Shown piece by piece: positions 1-8,905 of a stretch of DNA of 64,000 nt. Below the pieces are notes generated by a model. The model did not search any database. It saw only the letters and a list, made by a program, of their open reading frames with translations, and was not told where the DNA came from. Made by a program: the position numbers and the translations under genes. The stretch is taken from the NCBI RefSeq assembly GCF_003390925.1, contig NZ_QUBS01000048.1, forward strand, positions 1-64,000, in the 5' to 3' direction. Position 1 is the first letter of the stretch. Every line of letters starts with the position of its first letter. Origin of the DNA: Trinickia diaoshuihuensis. Lineage in GTDB: Bacteria; Pseudomonadota; Gammaproteobacteria; Burkholderiales; Burkholderiaceae.

Positions 1-1
1 A

Positions 2-220
2 CTGATGGAGCATGTGGCCAAGGGCGATCAGCACAAGATCCTCGAAGAGTGCACGCTGCCGCTCACGGGCGTGGGCGTGGTCAATCGGATCATCACCGAC
101 CTGGGCGTGATCGACGTCACCGATGCGGGCCTGAAACTCGTCGAACTCGCGCCGGGCGTGACCGTCGATGAGATCAAGGCGAAGACGGGCGCGCCGCTCG
201 ATACGAGCGCGGTGAACTGA
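2..220 (+). CDS. 3-oxoacid CoA-transferase subunit B, C-terminal end (partial)
   Basis: This is the last 72 or so codons of a gene that begins before the window. The visible protein contains [17 protein letters not shown], then [13 protein letters not shown] and a tail around [16 protein letters not shown]. These are typical of the B subunit of succinyl-CoA or 3-oxoadipate:3-oxoacid CoA-transferases (ScoB/PcaJ family), which move CoA between succinyl-CoA and a 3-oxoacid. The catalytic glutamate region lies upstream and is not visible, so the exact substrate cannot be named. The ATG at position 5 is internal; the reading frame is open to the window edge. Confidence 0.85.
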   Translation: MMEHVAKGDQHKILEECTLPLTGVGVVNRIITDLGVIDVTDAGLKLVELAPGVTVDEIKAKTGAPLDTSAVN

Positions 221-284
221 ACCGGGGCTCGCGCGCGGCGGATGCCATCGCGCCGCGCCATGTCCATCCGAGGACGACGATACG

Positions 285-1211
285 ATGACTGAGACGACGC
301 CGACCGCCGCCGCGAATCCCGCGGCGGCTCCCGCTCCCGTGCAACGTTACGTGCAATGCGCGAGCCCCACGGGCCTGCATCGGATGGCTTACACGGAATG
401 GGGCGATCCCGCCAACAAACGCGTGCTGGTCTGCGTGCACGGACTCACGCGTTCGGGGCGCGATTTCGATCGCGTCGCGGCGGCGCTCGCCGACGTCTAT
501 CGCGTCGTTTGTCCGGACGTCGCGGGCCGCGGCCTGTCCGATTGGCTCGGCGATCCGAACCGCTACGTCGTGCCGCAATACGTTGCCGACATGGTTACCT
601 TGATCGCGCGGCTCGACGTCGAGTCGGTCGACTGGTTCGGCACGTCGATGGGCGGTGTGATCGGCATGACGCTGGCGGGCTTGCCGGGTTCGCCGATCCG
701 CAAATTGCTGGTCAATGATATCGGACCGCATATCGAGCCCGGCGCGCTCGACCGGATTCGCGACTACCTCGGCAAACCCGGGACCTTCGGGACGCTGCGC
801 GAAGCCGTCGATTACGCCGCTTCGCTCGCGCCGGGTTTCGGGCCGTTGAGCGCGGACGAGTGGTACGAGATCAACGCGCCGCTGATGCGCCAGCGCGAGG
901 ACGGCGCCTGGGTCTTGCGCTACGACCCGGCGATCGCGCAGCCGTTCGCTGCCGTCAACCCCGACGCCGGGCTCGGCGCGGAGCAGCTTTTGTGGCGCTT
1001 GTTCGAGGCGATTCCGGGCCCTGTGCTGGTCGTGCGCGGCGGCGAGTCGGATCTGCTGTCGACGCAAACCGTCGCCGCCATGGTCGAGCGCGGCCAAGCG
1101 GTGTCGAGCGTCGAAATCGCAGGGGTGGGCCATGCCCCGGCGTTTCTCGATGCGGGGCAAATCGGCATTGCGCGCCGTTTCTTCGTCGGCGACGACGGGT
1201 ACGCGTCATAA
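285..1211 (+). CDS. alpha/beta-fold hydrolase
   Basis: A 308-residue alpha/beta hydrolase of about usual family length. An oxyanion-hole HG motif is seen in VCVHGLTRSG near residue 52. The nucleophile elbow GTSMGG places the catalytic serine at residue 121. A likely acid is in VVRGGESDLLS, and the histidine is in VEIAGVGHAPAF near the C-terminus. The first 20 residues are Ala/Pro rich and low complexity, with no clear signal peptide, so the protein is probably cytoplasmic. It lies 64 bp after the CoA-transferase gene and before a RidA gene. The substrate cannot be read from the sequence; esterase or dienelactone-type activity is possible. Confidence 0.85.
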   Translation: MTETTPTAAANPAAAPAPVQRYVQCASPTGLHRMAYTEWGDPANKRVLVCVHGLTRSGRDFDRVAAALADVYRVVCPDVAGRGLSDWLGDPNRYVVPQYVADMVTLIARLDVESVDWFGTSMGGVIGMTLAGLPGSPIRKLLVNDIGPHIEPGALDRIRDYLGKPGTFGTLREAVDYAASLAPGFGPLSADEWYEINAPLMRQREDGAWVLRYDPAIAQPFAAVNPDAGLGAEQLLWRLFEAIPGPVLVVRGGESDLLSTQTVAAMVERGQAVSSVEIAGVGHAPAFLDAGQIGIARRFFVGDDGYAS

Positions 1212-1270
1212 TAGCGGTTTGCGGCCGCATGCGGCCTTCGGAAATTTTTCGTACCCGATCAGGACTTCAC

Positions 1271-1624
1271 ATGGCAGTCATTCGTCATCACGTCGGCAAC
1301 CGCCTCTCGGAAATCGCGATTCACAACGGCACGATCTACCTGGCCGGGCAGATCGCCGAGGAGACGAGCCAGGACATCCGCGGGCAGACGCGCGAAGTGC
1401 TGGGCCATATCGATCGGCTGCTCGCCGAAGCGGGCAGCGACAAGTCGCAACTGCTGTCGGTGCAGATTTACTTGGCCGACATGAACGACTTTCAAGGCAT
1501 GAACGCGGTCTGGGACGAGTGGGTCCAGCAAGGCGCCACGCCGCCGCGCGCCACCGTGGAGGCGAAGCTCGCCAATCCGGCATGCCTCGTCGAAATCGTC
1601 GTCGTCGCGGCCCAGCGCGGCTGA
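1271..1624 (+). CDS. RidA family (YjgF/UK114) protein
   Basis: A 117-residue protein of the RidA family, which hydrolyses reactive enamine/imine intermediates released by PLP enzymes. The start is taken at the ATG that gives MAVIRHHVGNRLSEIAIHNG. The same frame is open upstream, but that part is only an overlap with the hydrolase gene. Family features seen are IYLAGQIAE, the LLAEAGSDKSQLLSVQIYL segment and the C-terminal PPRATVEAKLANPACLVEI, whose arginine is the substrate-contact position in RidA proteins. The gene sits between the hydrolase and relA. The sequence supports the family strongly but not a specific substrate. Confidence 0.9.
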   Translation: MAVIRHHVGNRLSEIAIHNGTIYLAGQIAEETSQDIRGQTREVLGHIDRLLAEAGSDKSQLLSVQIYLADMNDFQGMNAVWDEWVQQGATPPRATVEAKLANPACLVEIVVVAAQRG

Positions 1625-1669
1625 GCAATCGAACCTCGCAGTTCCCGTCCCACGCAAGAGAGTCGAACG

Positions 1670-3904
1670 ATGAACGCCGATACGGTCGTCGCCGGCGCGC
1701 CGTCGTTGCCGTCATTTGAAGATGCGCTCGCTTTCGTGCGCGAGCACGCGGGCGACGCGCGTCTCGCGTCCGGCGAATTGCTGGCCGAACATGCGGCGGG
1801 CACCGCGTCGATCGTCGGCAAGCTCAACGTCGATCCGCCCGCAGTGTTGGCCGCGGCGTTGTTCGCGTTGACGCCGCATCTCGCCGAGCCGGAACGGGTC
1901 ATCGCCGAGCGTTTCGGCGAAGAGGTGGGGCAACTCGTGAGCGACGTGCGCAAGCTGCTCCGGCTCGGGACGGTCAGCTTGAAAGCGGCGAGCAACGCCA
2001 TGCCGGAGGCGGGCCGCGATGCGCAGGCGGCGCGCCGCGCGCAAATCGAGGCGCTGCGCAAGATGTTGCTCGCGTTCGCGCAGGATATTCGCGTGGTGCT
2101 GATCCGGCTCGCGTCGCGCTTGCAAACGCTGCGCTACTACGCGGCCGCGAAACTTTCGCCCGGAGCCGACGTGGCCCGCGAGACGCTCGAGATCTACGCG
2201 CCGCTCGCGAATCGGCTGGGCATTTGGCAATTGAAATGGGAACTCGAGGATCTCGCGTTTCGTTTCGAAGACCCCGATACCTATAAGCGCATCGCGAAGC
2301 TGCTCGACGAGAAGCGGGTCGAGCGCGAGTCGTACGTCGCGCAAGCGATCGAGCGGTTGCAGCAAGAACTCGCGGCGGCGCATATCGAGGCCGAGGTCAG
2401 CGGGCGCCCGAAGCACATCTACAGCATATGGCGCAAGATGCGCGGCAAGGCGCTCGACTTCGCCGAGTTGTACGACGTGCGTGCGTTCCGCGTCATCGTT
2501 CCGGACATCAAGGATTGCTACGCGGTGCTCGGCATCGTCCACAATCTTTGGCAGCCCGTGCCGAAGGAATTCGACGATTACATCTCGCGGCCGAAGCCGA
2601 ACGGCTATAAGTCGTTGCATACGGTCGTCATCGGCGACGACGGTCGCGCGTTCGAAGTGCAAATCCGCACGCACGAGATGCATCGCTTCGCAGAGTACGG
2701 CATCGCCGCGCATTGGCGCTATAAGGAAGCGGGCGTCCGCGGCTACGGCGGGCAGTTCAGCGCGAGCGAGAAATACGATGAGAAGATCGCGTGGCTGCGC
2801 CAGTTGCTCGCGTGGAAGGAAGACGTCGCCGAAGGCGAGCCCGCGGCGGCGAGGCCCTGGGAGCAATTGCGCCATGCCACGCTCGACGACGACCACATCT
2901 ACGTGCTCACGCCGCAAGCGCGCGTGATCGCGCTGCCGCAGGGCGCGACGCCGCTGGACTTTGCCTATCACTTGCATAGCGAACTCGGTCACCGCTGCCG
3001 CGGCGCGCGCGTCGACGGCGCGATGGTGCCGCTGAACAAGCCGTTGCAGAACGGCCAGACGGTGGAGATCGTCGCGGTGAAGGAGGGCGGCCCTTCGCGC
3101 GATTGGCTCAATCCGCAACTCGGCTATTTGCAGAGCAATCGCGCGAAGCAGAAGGTGCGCGCGTGGTTCAACGCGATCGAATTGCAAGAGCACATCGCGA
3201 CCGGCCGCGCGATGGTCGAAAAGACCCTGCAGCGCGAAGGCAAGACGTCGGTCAATCTCGATCAGCTCGCGGCGAAGCTCGGCTTCAAGTCGACCGACGA
3301 TCTATTCAACGTCGTCGGCAAGGAAGAGTTCAGCCTGCGCAACGTCGAGCAGGCGCTCTCCGATACGGCGCCGCCCGAGCCGCAAGCCGATACGCCCGAG
3401 CAATTCGAAAAGCGCGGCAGCGGCGCGAGCGTGGCGCGCGGCGCGTCGACGGGCGTGCTCGTGGTCGGCGTCGATGCGTTGCTGACGCAACTTGCGCGCT
3501 GCTGCCGGCCAGCGCCGCCCGACGAAATCAGCGGCTTCGTCACGCGCGGCAAGGGCATGTCGATTCATCGCAGCGATTGCGCGATGTTCCGGCGCATGGC
3601 GGCGGGGGCGCCCGAGCGCGTGCTGGCCGCCGCCTGGTCGGCCGACGTGATGGTGGGGCGTGGCTCGTCGGTGTATCCGGTCGATATCACGATCGAGGCG
3701 CAAGACCGGCAAGGGCTGCTGCGCGATATCTCCGAAGTGTTCGCGCGCGAGAAGATGAATGTCGTCGGCGTGAAGACGATGAGCCGGCGCACGAGCGCGT
3801 TCATGCAATTCACGGTGGAAGTATCGAGCTCCTCGCAGATCCAGCGCGCCTGCACGCTGCTCGGCGAAGTAGCCGGCGTCGTCAGCGCGACGCGCAAGTC
3901 TTAG
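1670..3904 (+). CDS. relA: RelA-type (p)ppGpp synthetase
   Basis: A 744-residue long RSH protein, the usual length for RelA. The N-terminal hydrolase region (about residues 30-180) lacks the HD pair: where SpoT has a LLHD-type motif this protein reads AALFALTPHLAEP, so hydrolysis is probably lost. The synthetase domain starts near residue 240 with SGRPKHIYSIWRKM and contains EFDDYISRPKPNGYKSLHT, the acidic ExDD signature of RelA rather than the RxKD of SpoT. A TGS domain (HIYVLTPQARVIALPQGATP) lies near residues 410-470, followed by the helical/zinc-finger-like region with CCRP and a C-terminal ACT domain. It acts with stalled ribosomes in the stringent response. The downstream tRNA-Val has its own promoter. 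Confidence 0.96.
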   Translation: MNADTVVAGAPSLPSFEDALAFVREHAGDARLASGELLAEHAAGTASIVGKLNVDPPAVLAAALFALTPHLAEPERVIAERFGEEVGQLVSDVRKLLRLGTVSLKAASNAMPEAGRDAQAARRAQIEALRKMLLAFAQDIRVVLIRLASRLQTLRYYAAAKLSPGADVARETLEIYAPLANRLGIWQLKWELEDLAFRFEDPDTYKRIAKLLDEKRVERESYVAQAIERLQQELAAAHIEAEVSGRPKHIYSIWRKMRGKALDFAELYDVRAFRVIVPDIKDCYAVLGIVHNLWQPVPKEFDDYISRPKPNGYKSLHTVVIGDDGRAFEVQIRTHEMHRFAEYGIAAHWRYKEAGVRGYGGQFSASEKYDEKIAWLRQLLAWKEDVAEGEPAAARPWEQLRHATLDDDHIYVLTPQARVIALPQGATPLDFAYHLHSELGHRCRGARVDGAMVPLNKPLQNGQTVEIVAVKEGGPSRDWLNPQLGYLQSNRAKQKVRAWFNAIELQEHIATGRAMVEKTLQREGKTSVNLDQLAAKLGFKSTDDLFNVVGKEEFSLRNVEQALSDTAPPEPQADTPEQFEKRGSGASVARGASTGVLVVGVDALLTQLARCCRPAPPDEISGFVTRGKGMSIHRSDCAMFRRMAAGAPERVLAAAWSADVMVGRGSSVYPVDITIEAQDRQGLLRDISEVFAREKMNVVGVKTMSRRTSAFMQFTVEVSSSSQIQRACTLLGEVAGVVSATRKS

Positions 3905-3932
3905 CTTTTTTCATGTGAAAGCATAAAAGTAC

Positions 3933-3961
3933 TTGCCAAGGTTCAATAGGGTCCATATAAT
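3933..3961 (+). promoter_or_regulatory. sigma-70 promoter of tRNA-Val
   Basis: TTGCCA at 3933-3938 and a perfect TATAAT at 3956-3961 are separated by exactly 17 bp. The predicted transcription start falls a few bases before the mature tRNA-Val 5' end at 3974. Confidence 0.8.
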
Positions 3962-3973
3962 CGCTTCTTCTTC

Positions 3974-4050
3974 AGGCTCGTAGCTCAGCTGGTTAGAGCA
4001 CCACCTTGACATGGTGGGGGTCGTTGGTTCGAGTCCAATCGAGCCTACCA
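3974..4050 (+). tRNA. tRNA-Val (anticodon GAC)
   Basis: A 77-nt cloverleaf with an encoded CCA. The acceptor stem pairs AGGCTCG with CGAGCCT. The D arm contains AGCTCAGCTGGTTAGAGC. The anticodon arm CCACCTTGACATGGTGG presents GAC, and the T arm contains GGTTCGAGTCC. Confidence 0.97.
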
Positions 4051-4217
4051 ACGAAAATCGAATGCCCGGTCCGCCGGGCGTTCAGCAGCAGTCAAAGGCG
4101 CGAGAGCGCACAAGGCGAATACGGTTATGACACCGCGAACGTTGACCGAAACCTTTTCGGAGCGACGCTAGTCGAGGACCTCTTTCGCCCTGTTAGTCTG
4201 CTTGTCAGTGAAAGTGA

Positions 4218-4252
4218 ATGCGGCCCCTCGAAAGCGGGGCCGCATTTTTTTT
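4218..4252 (+). terminator. Rho-independent terminator in the thrS leader
   Basis: A perfect 10-bp stem (ATGCGGCCCC with GGGGCCGCAT) with an 8-nt loop is followed by eight T residues, 94 bp before thrS. It may end the tRNA-Val transcript or attenuate thrS. The 167 bp before it (4051-4217) hold no gene I can support; a small GC hairpin lies at about 4063-4080. Confidence 0.85.
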
Positions 4253-4345
4253 ATCCGTCTTTTGCTTGGCAAGTCTTGCTGTTTTGGTTTGTTGCCGCCA
4301 ATCGATTGTTTTTGATGCCGCGCGCGGCATCTCGGAGAGAACGCA

Positions 4346-6253
4346 ATGGTTTCGATACGCCTGCCCGACGGTTCGTCTCGACAATACGATCACCCGGTGA
4401 CGGTGGCGGAAGTCGCTGCCTCGATCGGTCCGGGTCTCGCGAAGGCCGCGCTCGGCGGCAAGCTCGACGGCGAACTCGTCGATACTTCGACGCTGATCGA
4501 GCGCGACGCCTCGCTCGCGATCGTCACGGAGAAGGACCCGGACGGCCTCGATATCATTCGCCACTCGGCGGCGCACTTGCTCGCATACGCCGTGAAAGAT
4601 CTCTATCCCGAAGCGCAAGTGACGATCGGGCCTGTGATCGACAACGGCTTTTACTACGACTTCGCTTATCAACGGCCGTTTACGCCCGAGGATCTCGAGA
4701 AGATCGAAAAGCGCATGCTCGAGCTCGCGAAGAAGGACGAGCCTGTGTCGCGCCGTGTCGTCTCGCGCGATGAAGCGGTGGCGTACTTCAAGAGCATCGG
4801 CGAGAAATACAAGGCCGAGATCATCGAATCGATCCCGGCGAGCGACGAGATCAAGCTCTACTCGCACGGCGGTTTCACCGATCTGTGCCGCGGCCCGCAC
4901 GTCCCGTCCACGGGCAAGCTGAAGGTCTTCAAGCTGATGAAGGTCGCGGGCGCCTACTGGCGCGGCGACTCGAAGAACGAGCAGTTGCAGCGCATTTACG
5001 GCACGGCTTGGGCGAAGAAGGAAGAGCAAGATGCCTATCTGCATATGCTCGAGGAAGCCGAGAAGCGCGATCACCGCAAGCTCGGCCGCCAGCTCGACCT
5101 GTTCCATCTGCAAGACGAATCGCCGGGCATGGTGTTCTGGCATCCGAAGGGCTGGTCGCTGTGGCAGCAGGTCGAGCAGTACATGCGCCGGCGCGTGAAT
5201 GCCGACGGCTATCTCGAGATCAAGACGCCGATGATCATGGACCGCTCGCTGTGGGAAGCGTCGGGCCATTGGCAGAACTATCGCGAGAACATGTTCACGA
5301 CGGAGTCGGAAAAGCGCGACTACGCGATCAAGCCGATGAACTGCCCGGGCCACGTGCAGGTGTTCAAGCACGGCTTGCGTTCGTACCGCGACTTGCCGCT
5401 GCGCTACGCCGAGTTCGGCTCGTGCCATCGCAACGAGGCATCCGGCGCGCTGCATGGTTTGATGCGCGTGCGCGGCTTCGTCCAGGACGATGCGCATATC
5501 TTCTGTACGGAAGAGCAGTTCATCGAGGAGTCGATCAAATTCAATACGCTCGCGATGAGCGTCTATCGCGATTTCGGCTTCGAGAACATCGATATCAAGC
5601 TCTCGCTGCGTCCGGAGCAGCGCGCGGGGACGGATGAGACGTGGGATCGCGCCGAGGAAGGCTTGCGTCAAGCGCTGACGGCGTGCGGCCTTAAGTGGGA
5701 AGAACTCGAAGGCGAGGGCGCATTCTACGGCCCGAAGATCGAGTACCACATCAAGGATGCGCTCGGCCGGTCGTGGCAGTGCGGTACGCTGCAGCTCGAC
5801 ATGGTGCTGCCGGAGCGGCTCGGCGCCGAGTACGTGGCCGAGGACAATAGCCGCCGCCGGCCCGTGATGTTGCACCGGGCGATCGTCGGTTCGATGGAGC
5901 GTTTCCTCGGGATTTTGATCGAGCACCATGCCGGCGCGATGCCGCCGTGGCTGGCGCCGACGCAGGCCGTCGTCATGAATATCGCCGAAAGCCAGGCCGA
6001 GTATGCGCAGAGCTTGGCCCAAACGTTGCAAAAACAAGGGCTTAGAATCGAGCTCGATTTGCGCAACGAGAAAATTAGCTATAAAATACGCGAGCATACG
6101 CTCGAAAAAGTGCCGTACCTGCTCGTGGTAGGCGACAAAGAGCGTGAAGCACAAACGGTAGCCGTGCGTGCCCGTGGCGGTGTCGATCTGGGCGTCATGC
6201 CGATCGATACCTTCGTTGAGCGCCTGCGTGAAGACGTTCAGGCGTTCAAGTAA
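4346..6253 (+). CDS. thrS: threonyl-tRNA synthetase
   Basis: A 635-residue class II synthetase, the usual length, that charges tRNA-Thr. The domains in order are: an N-terminal TGS domain ([20 protein letters not shown]); an editing domain beginning [20 protein letters not shown], with the zinc-type histidine pair; the catalytic core with [10 protein letters not shown] (zinc cysteine), the motif 2 loop [20 protein letters not shown] and motif 3 around [23 protein letters not shown]; and the C-terminal anticodon-binding domain. It begins the thrS-infC-rpmI-rplT block, with infC 50 bp downstream. A terminator-like hairpin in the leader suggests readthrough control. Confidence 0.97.
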   Translation: MVSIRLPDGSSRQYDHPVTVAEVAASIGPGLAKAALGGKLDGELVDTSTLIERDASLAIVTEKDPDGLDIIRHSAAHLLAYAVKDLYPEAQVTIGPVIDNGFYYDFAYQRPFTPEDLEKIEKRMLELAKKDEPVSRRVVSRDEAVAYFKSIGEKYKAEIIESIPASDEIKLYSHGGFTDLCRGPHVPSTGKLKVFKLMKVAGAYWRGDSKNEQLQRIYGTAWAKKEEQDAYLHMLEEAEKRDHRKLGRQLDLFHLQDESPGMVFWHPKGWSLWQQVEQYMRRRVNADGYLEIKTPMIMDRSLWEASGHWQNYRENMFTTESEKRDYAIKPMNCPGHVQVFKHGLRSYRDLPLRYAEFGSCHRNEASGALHGLMRVRGFVQDDAHIFCTEEQFIEESIKFNTLAMSVYRDFGFENIDIKLSLRPEQRAGTDETWDRAEEGLRQALTACGLKWEELEGEGAFYGPKIEYHIKDALGRSWQCGTLQLDMVLPERLGAEYVAEDNSRRRPVMLHRAIVGSMERFLGILIEHHAGAMPPWLAPTQAVVMNIAESQAEYAQSLAQTLQKQGLRIELDLRNEKISYKIREHTLEKVPYLLVVGDKEREAQTVAVRARGGVDLGVMPIDTFVERLREDVQAFK

Positions 6254-6303
6254 GCCACTGCGGCAGCGCGGCTCGTTTTTTTAATTTTTAGAGGAAACGG
6301 AAC

Positions 6304-6825
6304 ATCGCTACTGATAAGGGGCACCGCATCAACGGTGAGATTACCGCACCCGAGGTGCGTCTAGTCGGAGTCGACAACGAACCGCTCGGCATCGTGAAAC
6401 TGGCTGATGCTTTCCGCATGTCGGAACAGCAGGACGTCGATCTGGTGGAAATCGCCCCGCAGGCGGTCCCACCGGTCTGCCGTTTGATGGATTACGGCAA
6501 GTTCAAGTACCAGGAAGCGAAGAAGCAGCACGAGGCGAAGCTCAAGCAGAAGGTCATCCAGGTCAAGGAAGTGAAGTTCCGCCCGGGTACCGATGACGGC
6601 GATTACAACGTCAAGCTGCGTAATCTCGTGCGCTTCCTAGAGGACGGCGACAAGACGAAGATCACGTTGCGTTTTCGCGGACGCGAAATGGCGCACCAGG
6701 AAATCGGCATGCGGATGCTCGAGCGTTTGCGCACCGACCTCGAGGAAGTAGGTCAGGTCGAGCAAATGCCGAAGATGGAAGGGCGCCAGATGATCATGGT
6801 GCTCGCGCCGAAGAAGAAGAAGTAG
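6304..6825 (+). CDS. infC: translation initiation factor IF-3, non-AUG start
   Basis: IF-3 of 173 residues, which prevents premature subunit joining and checks the start codon. The only in-frame codon that gives the conserved N-terminus ([18 protein letters not shown]) is ATC at 6304, with the Shine-Dalgarno sequence GAGGAAA at 6291-6297. Starting at the first ATG or GTG would remove the N-terminal domain. Rare starts (AUU or AUC) are the known basis of IF-3 self-repression. The N-domain, a lysine-rich linker ([16 protein letters not shown]) and the C-domain with [18 protein letters not shown] are all present, ending in a KKKK tail. It lies in an operon after thrS, and 243 bp before rpmI with no gene between. 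Confidence 0.95.
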   Translation: MATDKGHRINGEITAPEVRLVGVDNEPLGIVKLADAFRMSEQQDVDLVEIAPQAVPPVCRLMDYGKFKYQEAKKQHEAKLKQKVIQVKEVKFRPGTDDGDYNVKLRNLVRFLEDGDKTKITLRFRGREMAHQEIGMRMLERLRTDLEEVGQVEQMPKMEGRQMIMVLAPKKKK

Positions 6826-7068
6826 CGTTCGGCGCGCCGCCGATTGGCCCATAGCGGGCGGATGGCGGTGTGTGCGACGAAGCAGTTAGAGAAGTAGAAG
6901 TGCCTAGCAGGTTTCGGAGCGGCGCCCGGCGGTATCGGGTGCCGCTCCTGAAAACGCGGCGGCCGGCAACGGCTGAGCCGCAGACAAGTGGACTGGGTTT
7001 CAAAGGGCGGAGCTAGGGCTTTTGGCCGGCCGCACACCCATCGCCATCAAATAACGGAGTTGTTCGTC

Positions 7069-7266
7069 ATGCCTAAGATGAAGACCAAGAAGAGCGCCGC
7101 AAAGCGCTTCGTGGTGCGTCCGGGCGGTACCGTCAAGCGCGGTCAAGCCTTCAAGCGCCACATTCTCACGAAGAAAACCACGAAGAATAAGCGTCACCTG
7201 CGCGGTTCGGCAGCGGTGCACGAGTCCAACTTGGATTCCGTGCGCGCGATGATGCCCTTCGCCTAA
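7069..7266 (+). CDS. rpmI: 50S ribosomal protein L35
   Basis: A very basic 65-residue protein that begins [20 protein letters not shown] and contains [16 protein letters not shown], typical of bL35. The ATG at 7069 is preceded by AACGGAG. rplT follows 29 bp downstream, the standard infC-rpmI-rplT order. The 243-bp stretch between infC and rpmI could hold the L20-controlled leader structure known from other bacteria, but I cannot fold it with confidence. Confidence 0.96.
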   Translation: MPKMKTKKSAAKRFVVRPGGTVKRGQAFKRHILTKKTTKNKRHLRGSAAVHESNLDSVRAMMPFA

Positions 7267-7295
7267 CCCTCAACCTTTACTCATAGGAGCGAAAC

Positions 7296-7655
7296 ATGCC
7301 TCGAGTCAAACGTGGGGTTACGGCACGTGCCCGCCACAAGAAGATCATCAACCTGGCCAAGGGTTACCGCGGCCGCCGCAATAACGTCTACCGCATCGCG
7401 AAGCAAGCGGTCATGCGCGCGGGCCAATACGCCTACCGCGACCGCCGCAACAAGAAGCGCGTATTCCGTGCGCTGTGGATCACGCGTATCAACGCGGCCG
7501 TCCGTCAGCACGATATGACGTACAGCGTGTTCATCAACGGCCTGAAGAAGGCCTCGATCGAACTCGACCGCAAGGTGCTGGCCGATATGGCCGTGTTCGA
7601 CAAGGCTGCTTTTGCCGCGATCGTGAAGCAGGTGAAAGCCGCCGTTGCAGCCTAA
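7296..7655 (+). CDS. rplT: 50S ribosomal protein L20
   Basis: A 119-residue bL20 beginning [20 protein letters not shown] and containing [21 protein letters not shown], a near-universal signature. It binds 23S rRNA early in assembly and represses its own operon in studied species. The start is preceded by TAGGAGCG. A Rho-independent terminator follows 69 bp after the stop. Confidence 0.97.
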
Positions 7656-7723
7656 TTGATCAATTAGTCACTGCGTGGTTCGTCTGGAGCGCCGGGGCAA
7701 GCCGGTGCTTCGGACAAGAAAAC

Positions 7724-7751
7724 GGGGCTCCTCACCGAGCCCCTTTTTTTT
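7724..7751 (+). terminator. Rho-independent terminator after rplT
   Basis: GGGGCTC pairs with GAGCCCC across a 6-nt loop and is followed by eight T residues. It separates the thrS-infC-rpmI-rplT block from pheST. Confidence 0.9.
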
Positions 7752-7797
7752 GCTGGCCGCACTTACGTAAAACACCGACGTTGAAATGATGGGATCA

Positions 7798-8811
7798 ATG
7801 GATCTGGACCGGATTGTCGCCGACGCGCAAGAAGCTTTCTCGCAAGCTGCCGATAGCGTCTCGCTCGAAAACGAGAAGGCGCGTTTTCTCGGCAAGGCGG
7901 GCATGTTGACCGAGCTGCTCAAGGGGCTCGGCAAGCTGGACCCCGAGGCACGCAAGACCGAGGGCGCGCGCATCAACGTCGCGAAGCAGCAAGTGGAAGC
8001 GGCGCTCACCGCGCGGCGCGATGCGCTCGCGCAGGCATTGCTCGAGCAACGCCTGACCGCCGAGGCCATCGACGTCACGCTGCCTGGCCGCGGCATCGGC
8101 GCCGGCAGCTTGCATCCCGTGATGCAAACGTGGGAGCGCGTGGAACGGATTTTCGGCTCGATCGGCTTCGACGTCGCCGACGGCCCCGAGATCGAAACGG
8201 ATTGGTACAACTTCACGGCGCTCAATAGCCCGGAAAACCATCCGGCGCGGTCGATGCAAGATACGTTTTACGTCGACGGAAAAGACGCGGGCGGACGTCC
8301 GCTGCTGTTGCGCACCCATACGAGTCCGATGCAAGTGCGCTACGCGCGCAGCAATACGCCGCCGATCAAGGTCATCGTGCCGGGCCGCACCTATCGCGTC
8401 GACAGCGATGCGACGCACTCGCCGATGTTCAATCAGGTCGAGGGTTTGTGGATCGAGGAGAACATCAGCTTCGCCGATCTGAAAGGCGTCTATACCGATT
8501 TCCTGAAGAAATTCTTCGAGCGCGACGACATTCTCGTGCGCTTTCGGCCTTCGTATTTCCCGTTCACCGAACCGTCGGCCGAAATCGATATGAAGTTCGA
8601 GGAAGGCAAGAACGCGGGCAAGTGGCTCGAGATTTCGGGTTCGGGCCAAGTGCATCCGAACGTCATCCGCAATATGGGCCTCGATCCCGAGCGCTATATC
8701 GGTTTCGCGTTCGGCAGCGGGCTCGAGCGTCTGACGATGCTGCGCTACGGCGTGCAGGATCTGCGGCTGTTCTTCGAGAACGATCTGCGCTTCTTGCGGC
8801 AATTCGCGTAA
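7798..8811 (+). CDS. pheS: phenylalanyl-tRNA synthetase alpha subunit
   Basis: A 337-residue class II alpha subunit that forms an alpha2-beta2 enzyme with PheT. I chose the ATG giving [14 protein letters not shown] because family members begin this way; an in-frame ATG 12 bp upstream adds MMGS. The N-terminal coiled-coil (residues 1-90) is followed by the catalytic core. Motifs seen are [43 protein letters not shown], the [16 protein letters not shown] motif 2 region and [18 protein letters not shown] (motif 3). pheT starts 94 bp downstream. Confidence 0.96.
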   Translation: MDLDRIVADAQEAFSQAADSVSLENEKARFLGKAGMLTELLKGLGKLDPEARKTEGARINVAKQQVEAALTARRDALAQALLEQRLTAEAIDVTLPGRGIGAGSLHPVMQTWERVERIFGSIGFDVADGPEIETDWYNFTALNSPENHPARSMQDTFYVDGKDAGGRPLLLRTHTSPMQVRYARSNTPPIKVIVPGRTYRVDSDATHSPMFNQVEGLWIEENISFADLKGVYTDFLKKFFERDDILVRFRPSYFPFTEPSAEIDMKFEEGKNAGKWLEISGSGQVHPNVIRNMGLDPERYIGFAFGSGLERLTMLRYGVQDLRLFFENDLRFLRQFA

Positions 8812-8905
8812 CGCGCCTCTAGCGCGTACCTACAGCCGCAAGCGGTGCCTGGGCCGAGCGAGCGCCCGCCCGAGCATGGACCCACTCCTTCGAACGTAGA
8901 CACAC

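Noticed and set aside
4205-6154. 649-residue minus-strand frame opposite thrS
   Set aside because: Shadow of thrS; no RBS or domain.
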